A DNA stretch of 64,000 nt. Origin: Cylicocyclus nassatus (Eukaryota > Nematoda > Chromadorea > Rhabditida > Strongylidae). The notes beneath the pieces are model-generated. The model saw nothing but the letters and a program-made list of their open reading frames with translations, searched no databases and was not told the DNA's origin. Both the position numbers and the translations under genes were made by a program. This document shows, one piece after another, positions 24,557 through 35,900 of the stretch. Where the stretch lies: positions 79,935,322-79,999,321 of the forward strand of contig CATQJL010000223.1 of the NCBI GenBank assembly GCA_958299035.1, given 5' to 3'. Position 1 is the first letter of the stretch; each line of letters begins with the position of its first letter.

Positions 24557-24994
24557 TATTTTTATAAGAGTATTGAGGTGTCTTATATTGATCAAAAATA
24601 ATCTTCTCTAGGTACCGTCAGCAAACGTTTTTCCTTCCAATCACCATATTTGCCCTATTTTCTGTATTCAGCAACTAAATAATTTCCTTTTTTTACTTTG
24701 ATTTCTGATCCGGTGACCTCTAGTGAATCGCAGGGATCAAATTTTGGTTCAAACTCCGCCCCCTACTGAAGTTTGAGGTCATTTTCGCTACAAGTAGAGC
24801 TCAACTGGATCAGCGTCAAATAACGAATGTCGCACTAATCCTGTGGTAGTCTGTGCAGAACTGTGCTATCATATTCAAAACTGCAGTTTTGTCACCTCTA
24901 TCATACACAAAAAAATGTGGGAAATCGTAAAAATTTTGAGCGTTAAGTCAAATTGCGTCCTTGTTTTGGCAAAAATGCCACAAGCCACAAAATA

Positions 24995-26011
24995 TTAGGT
25001 TGTCCCGAAAGTTTTGTGCGTTTTTCCAACCTATCATAGTAACACCTAGAGCAAAGATAGGAAAACGCTCTAAACACAAGCCAACGCACCTTTTCCTCCT
25101 CTTTCTAACTTTCATGCTACCATGCCGACTACTCTTTTGCTCACTGAGATAAACGCCGAAATTTCGAACACATGGTTTTTACTATGTCCAAGTTTGGCAA
25201 TTTTTCACAATCTTCATTTTTGACTTTCGGAAAAGTTCTGATAGCAATTAGATAGAGCAAACAAAGGGCAATGTAATGTAATTTTGCTGCATCTGCAGCT
25301 AGCCTTGAAAATTTTTTAGAATTATTTTTCTGATGCTCTCAAATTCCATTTTTGGTGATGCCAAAAGCCAGACACCATGAAACGGCGCACAACTAAGGCG
25401 TTGTTCGATGCAGCTTTTTCTCCTCTTTCCAGTGAATGTATTTTCTCTCCAATTTAAGTCTTTAGCGAAAAATTTCCATAATTCTTGAATTTGACCACCG
25501 CCCCAGCATGTACCGTAAAATGCGAAATCTTATATTTCGAAGCGATAAACGCTCAGTTGCTTTGTAAAAATAGTGAATAATTGTAATCGATTTTTAAAAG
25601 CTTCAAAATCCGATGATTTGTTAGTGTTCGAAGCGTTTCTGTACTTTGGGACTTCGCAAAAGTGAAGACTTTTGGAAAAAATATCTCAAAAAATACTGAA
25701 AAGCCAGTTGGATAAGCGTAAAAATTGCATTGAATTGCCCTTTGTTTACACTATCTAAGCGCTATCAAAGGTCTTCCAAAAGTTGAAAATAAAGATTGTG
25801 AAAAATTGTCAAACTTGGGCATAGTAAAAACCATGAGTTCGAAATTTCGACGTTTATCTCAGTGAGCAAAAGGGTAATCTGCACAAGCTTATGACAGTTA
25901 GAAAGAGGAGGAAAAGCTGCGTCGAGTAGTGCTTAGAGCGTTTCTCTATCTTTGTTCCACGTGTTTTTATGATAGGTTGAAAAAACGGACAAAACTTTCG
26001 GGACAACCTAA
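24995..26011. mobile_element. Mariner-type foldback element B
   Basis: The ends TTAGGTTGTCCCGAAAGTTT and its inverse (AAACTTTCGGGACAACCTAA) are classic mariner-type terminal repeats, with TA duplications at 24993-24994 and 26012-26013. The arms are complementary for hundreds of bases. No transposase is present. Confidence 0.8.
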
Positions 26012-26013
26012 TA

Positions 26014-27587
26014 TTTGCCACTTATGAGAATGTTCTACTTTTCCCATTTAATTTCAGACTACAGGTAATCAGTTTTCTAAGAAATTTTCCGTTTTCTGGT
26101 GATTGGATATGTACTCTCTTGCGGATTATTAGTTTTTTTTTGGGTGAGTGGAAATGGGGGAGAAAGGGGGACCTTTGAAAAAGAGTTGTTGGTTTAGCCG
26201 TAATTCTCTCCGAATTTGTGAGAGTCAAATTTCCAAAATTCTGTTCCAAAATTTCAAACAGCATCGCTCAAACTTTTTTTAATCCTGACGCTCAAAATAG
26301 CCTTTATCTTTGAGAAAGTTGAGCATTGCAGTGTCAATCATATAGCTCACGAAAGAATTTTGCTACACAATTTCAGATGCGCCGAAGCTCTACCCACGGC
26401 TTTATCTTTTTCTATCTCGTCCATTTACGCACATATAGACAATCTCTTTTTAGACTAATTTTTTCTTTTTTTTTCTGCTTTCCTAATTGTCTCCCGAACA
26501 AGTGAATTCTTGTTTGGTGACGAACCATTCTCTGACCTCGACACGCGCGAGATCTTTTCCCTGAAAGCGAAACCACGTATGAATTGATTATTGGTCGACT
26601 CATACTCTTTTTTCAAGAAAGTCGTGTTATTTAAGATTTATTTTCTGCTAATCTTGATACTTCTGATTACCTCTTTTTCGCAGTGAAATAAGCTGATTTT
26701 TCCTTCATGTGAAGATCTTGAAGTCTAGTCGTAAGCGTTTCCTCTTTGAATAGTGTATTCAAGGATTTTTGCACTCTTCCGCACTTATCATCGAGTCGGT
26801 TGTCTAAATATATTATACTTACTACACACCATGCACGTTACATGACGACTCTTTGATCAGAATTTGGTAACTTTCAGCTATTTTCTTGTTTTCTTGTCTC
26901 TTTTGATCTGATTGAGATTTGTCAGCACTACAAATTTATATACTTTGTTTGGCTAACAAGGTTTTACTGAGGAGTTACTGTAGTGTGTCGTTGGTTGAAG
27001 CGCGTAGTGTGCAAACTTACATACTGAATTATAAATGACTTGATTATGAACATTTTGCTTTTCTTTATTATCATCTGCTTGCTAGAGGTTCCAGCTCACT
27101 TTCAGCCTTCTGAGTTCCTAGTTCTCATTCGCTTTTTCACTAGTCCATTTTCTTAACTCCCAAAACCTTTTCAGTGAGATTGCTTTCCATATCTTCTGTA
27201 TATTGCGTATAATATAGAAAAGTGAAGGAAAAGTGCAACTGATTATGAATCTGCTGCATATTCTAATCCACTCATATTTGAGGCTTTCACTTTATTCTTT
27301 GCTAACGGTATTTTTGTGAGCTTCGTATATTTTCTTCTGACACGTTGGTTTGAAGAACTCGCTTAATTGTGCATTTTTAGGTGTCACGAAAGTTCTGTTC
27401 CTATCCAAATCGTTTTTTTTTTCTTCGTAGCTCTATAGCGAGCTGCATAGTTTTACATTGAAAAAGTAAAGAGTGTAATCTATTTATGAGCACTAGAGGT
27501 GAAAGTCTTCTATCATGTTTTGAAAACTGAAGCTCATAGAGGCGAAGACCCAAGTTTTGTAGTATTGAAGCTGGATAATGTCAAATG
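26014..27587. other. Gene-free interval
   Basis: AT-rich DNA with many short T-runs. I found no splice-bounded coding segment, no inverted repeat of note and no RNA gene. Confidence 0.5.
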
Positions 27588-27595
27588 GTTGTATG

Positions 27596-28867
27596 CAGGG
27601 CCCGGCACGAGGTGAGCAAATGACAAGCTAGAAATCGTTTTGGGGCCAAAAAGCAAAGGGGATATCGTTTTTGCGGGATCCGGGGCGGAGCACAGGAAGA
27701 AGATTCCAAGTGCAAGCAAAAGAAGATCGAATCATGCTTACCTTATAAATCTAATTCATCGGAAAATAGTTTTCATAAACCTCAACGCAGAGCAGACTTC
27801 GCGCGCACTACGCCGCGTTGCCGCTAATTGCCGCGTGCCCGACGTCGCATGAGCGATGCCGTTGCACAGCATGATTACATGATCAGTTCTCAATGCAGGC
27901 GTAATGATATAGCACCAAATTACGTAAGCGAACAAAGAGAGGCTAGTAGAAACAAAGCATGAAATGTTTTGAAAAACTTATGTGAATGGGAGGTGTAATA
28001 AGCATTTTTTCCAAAATTTCGCAAAACTGGTAAATGAAGATGTGGATTCAAATGGCTCGTTTGCAGCGCACAGGTGACCATATGGTATGAAACTTGGTAG
28101 TTACATGAACACGGGCCTGCACGGTTTATCTTAGAAATTTCATTGAAAAATTCTGTGAATGAAGGTTGTGGCAAGCTTTTTTCTGAAAATTTCCCATATC
28201 AAGAAAATGGAAAAATGGCTCGTTTGCAGCGCAGAGAAAACGAAATCGCGCGAGACTTGGTGTGTATACGCGCAGTAGGACTAAGGAACAATGTATGAAA
28301 AATTATGAAAAACTTATGTGAATGAAGAGCGTGCTTAACTTTTTTCCAAATTAGGTGGGCAATTGCCCACTAATGCCCACCTGAGGTGGGCAAAACTTCC
28401 AATTTACATAATTTTTTCAAAATTTTTGCATAAATCTGTTGTTCACCTAAAGTTTACTATATGGTGAGATTTTGGTTCCGAAACTCCTCCTCTTGTCTTT
28501 GTTAGAGCCCAAAATCGCATCAGCAGCCTAGCTTTCTAAGATGGAAAGCGCGCCCCAGTCAATCGATACGCGCGGGAACGGCACCTCTCAGTCCTATGAC
28601 TGCGTTCCTTTGATATTTTTTCATTTCTTCATCATTTTCCTTGCTTATTCGTCTTCCTGTTTTCTATCTTGATAGAGGTGAGGAGTAATTAGAGGAATTT
28701 GAGCATTTTGGGGCTTTTGAGCGCTTTTAGGCGAAGTGTGGCCGGTGCTCTCGTTCCACAAGCACAAAGCGTTATTTTTGGGTTCAAGGAGGTATTCGTA
28801 AAAACTATTGGGGCAAAGGGGAAATCGTTTTGGAAAACCCCGTCTGCCCACCTCTTGCCGGGCCCTG
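27596..28867. mobile_element. Non-autonomous hAT-type element with 8-bp target duplication
   Basis: CAGGGCCCGGCACGAGGTG at 27596 and its near-perfect inverse CACCTCTTGCCGGGCCCTG ending at 28867 are flanked on both sides by the same octamer, GTTGTATG (27588-27595 and 28868-28875). An 8-bp duplication with CAGGG ends is the signature of the hAT superfamily. The 1272-bp interior shows no hAT dimerisation or BED-finger coding. It contains a TGGGCAATTGCCCA palindrome near 28368 and repeated ATGGCTCGTTTGCAGCGCA segments (about 28050 and 28212). Confidence 0.85.
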
Positions 28868-29263
28868 GTTGTATGTCTTAATAAGATTCGGACTTACAGC
28901 ATTACACGTTTTTTTTTAAATACTATACTTTACTGACAGAAAAATTCTGCTCTTTTGTACATAAGAACTTTTGAGAACTGGTTGATTTTTTAAGAGATTC
29001 GACGCAGGTCAAGTTTTTGTTACCTCCAACCATTTCATAATCTTCGATCAGCGCAGAATGTTCACAGCTGAAAACATAATTTACAAAAATTTTTGCCATA
29101 CTGAGCATTTCTTCACGAATTTGTGAAATTTAGAACATTTCCGCTTCTACTTGAATCCTCGAAATATGGTATCAGCTTTTGTTTTGTCACTTAGAGTACG
29201 TTCATTCTTCAAGATAAAGTTCTCTATCTAGAGCTGCGAATTTTTGAAGAGAGGGCAATACAA

Positions 29264-29293
29264 TCTTCTTATATATAAAGCTGAATGTCTGTT

Positions 29294-29332
<39 letters not shown>

Positions 29333-29773
29333 ATGTCTGTCTGTATGTCTGTCTGTCCGTATGTTCCGAATAGAAAATTCCATTTTTGAACCGATCGGGA
29401 CCAAACTTGGCACACATACACTTTGGGCCCCGGCGGGTGTCATAGGCTACTTTTCGTCATCGATCGATATCGATTTTATCGATTTTTTGCAAAATTTGAG
29501 CTACGGGGCTGGGAGTTGGCACAGGGGGGTAATCGAGCATGCTGATCACCCCCTTGGGGGTGATCAGCATGCTCGATTACACCCCCCGCCAAATTCCAGC
29601 CCCCTAGCTGAAATTTTGCGAAAAATCGATAAAGTCGGCATCGATCGATAGCGAAAAGTGGACTGTGACACCCGCCGGGGCCCGAAGCGTATGTGTGTCA
29701 TGTTTGGTCCGGATCGGTTAAGAAATGGAATTTTCTATTTGGAACATACGGCGGAGCCGGGTAAGCCAGCTAG
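29264..29773 (+). mobile_element. Short non-autonomous Helitron
   Basis: It starts TCTTCTTATATATAAAGCTG and ends with the hairpin CGGCGGAGCCG followed by CAGCTAG, between A and T. A (CTGT)n tract at about 29287-29360 follows the 5' end. The internal 29540-29590 segment is a palindrome around CCCCCTTGGGGG. It shares termini and the CCGGCGGGTGTCA block with the Helitron at 21.2 kb. There are no coding regions. Confidence 0.82.
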
Positions 29774-30767
29774 TTCAACATATTCTCTGCTTTCTAAGAT
29801 TTTCTTCTTACTGACTCAGCTGACCAGTTCCCATTTTTCGCAACCTGTTGTTTTCTAACACCTTGTGCCAGACTGGCAGTGTTGTGTGCTAGATCAGCAA
29901 CCTTTATCAGCGTACAAATACCAGTCAGTGCTCTAGCCGGGGCACGAACTACTACTCCAATCATCACACGCATGATATACTTCCTCATTTTGCGCTAGAG
30001 TTGTGTAGTGTTATCATAGTCATGTAGGACCATTTGTTCCGCGTTCTTTCTGATTTGGAGCCATCAAATTAGACTTACATGTTATGTAGTTTGTAGGATG
30101 TCTGTTCTGATCGGTGTTTTTTGGAGATGGCGGAGACGGGGCGAGAGAGAGAGGTTGGAAAGGGGAGGGGGGGGGGGGGGAAGGGTGTGCTTTGTCATTC
30201 GTGTATTGTGTTTGGGTATATTTTTTTCAGCCGAAACACGAATGGTAACATATTTATCATTTTCACTAATTTCTTAGAACGGTTCCATTTCCTATTTCGT
30301 GCTCATCTCAAACTAATGGCAGTTCTGCTTCTGCTCAACGATTGCATCATTTCAGCCCTGGGGCGAGCTTGGGGCGAGAGGGGGAGGAGGGTAGGGGGGG
30401 GGGGGGGAGATTGAAAGTTTCATTTTTTATGTGCTAATTCTGAAGTTTCTTGCAATTTGTGCATTTTCTATTTTTAAAAATTTTGAGAGAGCAAAAATAG
30501 CGAGTAAAGTTTATTTGAGTGATATCCTTGTTATTTGTCATTTTCTACCATCCAATTAGTCACTCGCCAATTATTCTCGGAAAATAACTTAAAGCAGTCT
30601 ATATAAGGGAGTATTGAAAAGGTGTATCATGCGAAATAATTAGTAAATTTCAGAGGCTATTTTATGAAAGACAGGAATATGCGGAAAGTCCAACTATTCT
30701 CGAGAAGCACTTTCTTTCAATTAAATTATTCGGAAGCTGCTCAACACTTTTCAGAGAACCATAAAAT
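29774..30767. other. Gene-free interval with two G-runs
   Basis: Poly(G) runs of 14 at 30167-30180 and 30394-30407 interrupt otherwise AT-rich sequence. I see no gene or inverted repeat here. Confidence 0.5.
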
Positions 30768-31383
30768 CTTATGTTCAGTATAGATTAGTTCTCAGTGAGT
30801 TAGTAAGCGTTCCAAGATTGTTATCTGTTTATCAATACAACGACATCAGTAAACAGGTCGACGTTTCGGCAGGGTCGCCTTTTTCAAAACCTGGAAAGTG
30901 AGTCAGTAAATTCGACGCTCCAAGGGTAGACATACCTTCAGCGATACACTTCAAGTGGCTGTCCACCACTCTGACACTTAGTCAGGCCACTATATGCTAA
31001 CCCTTGTGATGGAATGAGGTTCTCTTTTAAGGTCAGACTCAAATCCACACAATGATAAGAATGGGATGAGCTCACTACTGATAGCCATTTTCTCTTCCTT
31101 TCGGTTCAGTCTGGGACATTTGGACGTGATCCAACAAGCCTCTATGGTCTTTCGTGCTGCAATGTCGGTTTCTTTCGAAAGGATAGCAACGTTAATTTGA
31201 AACTCTATGTCCTGATGGCAAAGCACACGATGTGCGCCAAGAGGCGTGGACACTCGCGATTTTCTCATTCCGTCCAAATGTTCGTTAATTCTTACATACA
31301 GCGGTCTTCCTGTTTCTCCAATATATTCTTCCCCACACAGTTCACAAGATATCAAGTACACAGCGCCACGACACATGCAAAGT
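30768..31383 (-). mobile_element. 5'-truncated Penelope-like element, left copy
   Basis: A minus-strand fragment carries only the C-terminal GIY-YIG endonuclease region and 3' flank of a Penelope-like retroelement. It is the inverted partner of 31484-32085. The two are nearly identical and meet head to head at an AT microsatellite. The 3' flank contains the CGAAACGTCGACC segment discussed as a degenerate hammerhead. Confidence 0.8.
30990..31376 (-). pseudogene. GIY-YIG endonuclease domain of a Penelope-like element (fragment)
   Basis: A frame of about 128 residues. The GIY-YIG core is visible as AVYLISC followed by EEYIGETGRPL and the conserved RINEH arginine. A CxxC pair (SCELC) inside the core is a known feature of Penelope-like endonucleases. 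The reverse transcriptase that should precede it is missing, so this is a 5'-truncated copy, not a working gene. It ends with a stop before the shared 3' flank. It differs from the right-hand copy by only a few residues, which implies recent duplication or insertion. Confidence 0.8.
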
Positions 31384-31416
31384 AGTATATATAGTATAGT
31401 ATATATAGTATATATA

Positions 31417-31468
<52 letters not shown>

Positions 31469-31478
31469 TATATCAGTA
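31383..31478. repeat. AT microsatellite between the inverted Penelope copies
   Basis: AGTATATA units at 31383-31420 pass into an uninterrupted (AT)n run to about 31465. It forms the spacer of a 1.3-kb inverted repeat, a layout prone to cruciform formation. Confidence 0.9.
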
Positions 31479-31486
31479 CACTCGCT

Positions 31487-31858
31487 GTGTACTTGATATC
31501 TTGCAAACTGTGTGGGGAAGAATATATTGGAGAAACACGAAGACCGCTGTATGTAAGAATTAACGAACATTTGGACGGAATGAGAAAATCGCGAGTGTCC
31601 ACGCCTCTTGGCGCACATCGTGTGCTTTGCCATCAGGACATAGAGTTTCAAATTAATGTTGCTATCCTTTCGAAAGAAACCGACATTGCAGCACGAAAGA
31701 CCATAGAGGCTTGTTGGATCACGTCCAAATGTCCCAAATTGAACAGAAAGGAAGAGAAAATGGCTATCAGTAGTGAGCTCATCTCATTCTTATCATTGTG
31801 TGGATTTGAGTCTGACCTTAAAAGAGAACCTCATTCCATCACAAGGGCTAGCATATAG
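31487..31858 (+). pseudogene. GIY-YIG endonuclease domain of a Penelope-like element (second fragment)
   Basis: About 123 residues, opening within VYLISCKLCGEEYIGET. It keeps the YIG motif, the RINEH arginine and the CxxC pair (SCKLC). It lacks any upstream reverse transcriptase. Compared with the left copy it has SCKLC for SCELC and ETRRPL for ETGRPL. No initiation codon of its own is evident; the frame starts just after the AT repeat. Confidence 0.78.
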
Positions 31859-31954
31859 TGGCCTGACTAAGTGTCAGAGTGGTGGACAGCCACTTGAAGT
31901 GTATCGCTGAAGGTATGTCTATCCTTGGAGCGTCGAATTTACTGACTCACTTTC

Positions 31955-32010
31955 CAGGTCTTGAAAAAGGCGACCCTGCCGAAACGTCGACCGACCTGTT
32001 TACTGATGTC
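31955..32010 (+). ncRNA. Degenerate hammerhead-ribozyme-like motif in Penelope 3' flank
   Basis: TTGAAAAAGGC, then ACCCT, then GCCGAAACGTC (31961-31987) has the layout of a hammerhead core: CUGANGA, a stem II of GGC/GCC, then GAAAC. Two core positions differ from consensus: C3 is U and G8 is A. The minus-strand copy has the same sequence (about 30868-30894). Stems I and III are not clear to me, so activity is doubtful. Confidence 0.35.
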
Positions 32011-32974
32011 GTTGTATTGATAAACGGATAACAATCTTGGAACGCTTACTAACTCACTGAGAACTAATCTATATTGAACATAAAATGCCAAGATTCAAGA
32101 ATGGTCGAGCATGGAATATCAGAAAATCTTATTTTTTTTCTTTTGACTTGTTCAACTAAAAGGAAAAATTATAGAATATTGGGTCTCCTAGCAGATGAAT
32201 TCTGAGAAATGTGAATGCATTCGCAAGCTAATCTGACCGCCTCATGGCAGGTGTATCAATCAGGTAATTCTTCCGTCTTGGTTAACGGCGCGTGCAAGGA
32301 GGGGGGGGGGGGGGAGGAGATCACAAATTGTTATCTCATGTTTGTCATTACTGGTTCTTTTGAATAGTAAATTTGAACATTACTACACTACATTGTAGTG
32401 TTCTTCCTTGATGTTTGCACTATCTACTGTACTTTGGTGATCAAGTTTGATTTACTAGGATCACATGATAATTCTTGTTTCACAGAAGCAGTGATAAGCA
32501 ATTTTGAAAGTTTCCCATTTGCCTCATCTGATTTTTTTTTATTTCTTCAAAGATACTGAACTGTTCTTTTTAACTATATTTTTTCAATCTCTCTTCTATT
32601 TTGTTACTCCACAGATCACAGATTTATTTGCTACTTCATGTGGTGCACTGCACTATACTATCAGACTTGTTGTGCTGGGAAACTGTACGATATCATCTTA
32701 TCAGTTTTTACTCGTTTTTTTACGCTTCCGTCACTGGGTATACACTGTTTGGTAGTATTGATGTTTTCTTCGACTGCTCTTTTGATCCTATTTTTTCGAA
32801 ATAGTCAGCAAAATAAACCTTTTTCGTCCCGGTACCATGAGGCGGGGAAGTGAAGATTCAGGAAATATTTACTTTTTCTCCTTGCCTTTGTGTATTCCTA
32901 TATATTGATGTGCTATAAGTTTTCAAGAACTCTGGTGCAATTATGCAATATTCTATTACATTTTACATATTGCC

Positions 32975-32987
32975 TTTCTTTTAGAAA
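32975..32987 (+). promoter_or_regulatory. Candidate trans-splice acceptor before P450 reductase
   Basis: TTTCTTTTAG ends at 32984, three bases before the ATG at 32988, as in many trans-spliced nematode genes. The 900 bp upstream (32086-32975) show no other exon that I can support, apart from a 14-G run at 32301. Confidence 0.5.
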
Positions 32988-35900
32988 ATGTGGGAATGGT
33001 TAGCCTCGCAATTAGATATGATGGATATCATTATCCTAGCATCACTAATGATTGGAGGCCTATATTTTGTACTAAAATATCGTCTAGGATCGGGTCCATC
33101 AAGGTGAGTAAGCTCAGTTTTTCCTCACATAATAAATTTTATACAAATCATTCTAATAATACAAAAAAATTTCTGAAATGCTCTTGAATGGCATTAAGAA
33201 GTCATTTTATTTACTCCGATTTCCTTGTAAAAAGGCGTCTTAAAGGCAGCGTCCAGGCAAGTCTGGACACATGGGGATTTCACGTGAATAGTAATTTTGG
33301 GGCCCGAACTAAGTCACTGCCCAACCGGCAGCTCAGGTAGTGCTCTAACGGCTGAGATACTCCCCTCGAAACTGGACCCCGCGATCGTATTTCGCATGGA
33401 TTCATGGCGCAAAGCGTGGATCCTGGCGCGAAAATGCCATGAATCCATGCGAATACGATCGCGGGGTCCAGTTTCGAAGGGAATATCTCAGCCGTTAGAG
33501 CACTACCTGCGCTCCCGTGTGGGCAGTGCCTTAGTTAGGGCCGCAAATGTACTTTCCACGTAAAATCCCCATAGGTCCAGATCTGCCTGGACGCTTCCTT
33601 TAAGAAATTAAAATGAATCAAAAAGTTTCACAAAATATATTACGATTTGAGAACTAATCCAATTGCTCAAAATTTGTTCAAAAACAGTATGTGGAGCTAA
33701 ATAAATTCAACAGAAGCCGAATCGAGTTTTTGAGGATATTTCAATCTGTTTATTCAGGTATTCTCCCAATATAACACCAATAACTCCCATAACCAAGCCG
33801 AAGGATATGTCTTTCATTGCTCGTATGAAAAATGAAAATAGACAAGTAAGTGTCGTTCATAGTAATTCAGCTGGATAAAGTGTCGAGCATTCTATAGGTA
33901 TTGATTATGTATGGCTCACAAACGGGTACAGCTGAAGAGCTTTCTGGTCGTTTAGCAAAAGATTTCACACGATATGCGAAGAAGGTGAGCTGATCGAAGA
34001 CGAAAAGAATCCTTCAAACTACGTATTTGAAAAAAATTGCTTCACATCATTGTGTTTATTTTGCAGGCTTTGGTCATCGATCCTGAAGAAATTGATGTTG
34101 ATGACATGGCACGACTTCCCGGTAAGTGAAATTATTCAAGTGTTGCTCTCAACTTCACGACTTCAGAAATATGTGATATACGGGAGGGAGGGGTGGGGAA
34201 GAAATCATTGTTGAAAAATTTATACAGAAGTTCAAAACTATGGTGTAAATATCATTCGTATTAGAGTGCGGTAATGAGCTGTTGAGATCTTTATGAGGGA
34301 AGAGTTCTTCTACCATTTTTCCGCTTAAAATCGAAGGGTGGTTACCTAATGTCAAATACCGTTCTGTCATATTCATTGAAAATCTGGGAAAAGATAGTAA
34401 CTCCATTCATCATTAACTCTAGTGATTGATTTGTTTTCTTTCAGAAATTGAAAATTGTTTGGTAGTATTCTGTATGGCCACATATGGTGAAGGTGACCCA
34501 ACAGATAACGCCCAACAACTTTATGAATACATCACTACGACAGACATCGACTTCAAAGGAGTCAAGTATGCAGTGAGTTGATTTTCATATCCAACTTCTG
34601 TTTCCATACAATTCCTCGGATGTTTCCAAATGAAAAGTTGGTTCTGCTTTTCAGGTCTTTGGGCTGGGTAATAAGACCTATGAGCATTTTAATGCTGTCG
34701 GCATACTTTTCGATAAGCGTATGGAAGAGCTGGGAGCAGAAAGAGCATTTGTACTCGGTCAAGGAGACGATGATGCGAATCTTGAAGAAGATTTCCTGAG
34801 GTTGGTGTTTTTACTTTTTTCTTTCTCTACACTCCTTTACTCTTAGAACCTACTGTCTCAGTTTTCAACAAATTTGAATTTTTCGCGTTGATAGCTAATT
34901 ACGAGAATTTTACTTCATGACATTGAATCTAAGTATTCGTCCTTGCATATGCCCTCGCCCTTTATCCCAGTCTTATCTGTAGTCTACTTTTTACAAAATC
35001 ACCAAATCTAAGTTGTGATTGGCTCATTCTATCTTCATCTCAAATTTCTTTTGATATTGCTTTTTTACGGAGCTTGTTCTACGAATCTGCGTTCATATCG
35101 CTTATTGTCGCCACTTGTCGCTCATTGCCGCCCTTGTCGCTTTTGTCGCCCGCCATCGCTTTGTTTTACTTCAGCTGAAACATTTTACCACACGATTTTT
35201 TTTCTAATCAACAATACTTTATCTTCAGATGGCGCGAGGCTTTCTTACCCACTGTCGCGCAACAGTTCGGCTGGGAACTTAACAACGATGCTGAAACACT
35301 CCGACAATATCGACTAGAGCTAGTAGATGAAAATGCCAACGTCACTCTGTTCAAGGTAAAAATTTTGGCGCATTTACTGTGATTCACAACTAACTTTCTC
35401 AGGGAGAGTATGCTCGACTTGGCGCATTTGAACGACTTCGACCACCGTTTGATCAGAAGAATCCATTCCCAGCTACTATAGTCGAAAATCGCGAATTACA
35501 CACAGAGAAAAGCGAACGCAGTTGTCGACACATCGAATTCGCTGTTGAAGGTAGAGTATTGATTTTATCGATTTTTTGTGTAGCACTGACATTTTTTCTA
35601 GGTTCGCGTATTCGCTACGAGTCTGGCGATCACCTCGCAGTTTTTCCCACCAATGACCCAGAGCTTGTAGAAGCTATGATCTCACTATTAGACTTTAATC
35701 CTGAGCAAGTGAGTTGATTATTGATTTATTGATCTGGAGAATAGAATTTATTTTGCTTACAGGCGTTCCGATTAATCAATATCGATGAAGAATCTTCAAA
35801 AAGAAATCCTTTCCCTTGCCCTTGCACCTATCGTACGGCCCTTACACACTACGTTGACATATGTGCACCAATGAAGAGTCACGTACTAAAGGCAAGCAAA

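Larger units (their letters stand above)
31484..32085 (+). mobile_element. 5'-truncated Penelope-like element, right copy
   Basis: Plus-strand counterpart of 30768-31383, with the same coding fragment and the same 3' flank down to the shared TATGTTCA boundary. Telling features are the GIY-YIG fragment and the near-perfect inverted relationship. No terminal LTR-like repeat is complete. Confidence 0.8.

Noticed and set aside
31342..31651. Open frames rich in IYIYIY
   Set aside because: They read through the AT microsatellite and the antisense strand of the GIY-YIG fragment.
33480..33560. tRNA gene in the foldback of P450 reductase intron 1
   Set aside because: The D-arm-like ATCTCAGCCGTTAGAGCA lacks a matching T-arm at the right distance, and it occurs in both arms of a MITE.
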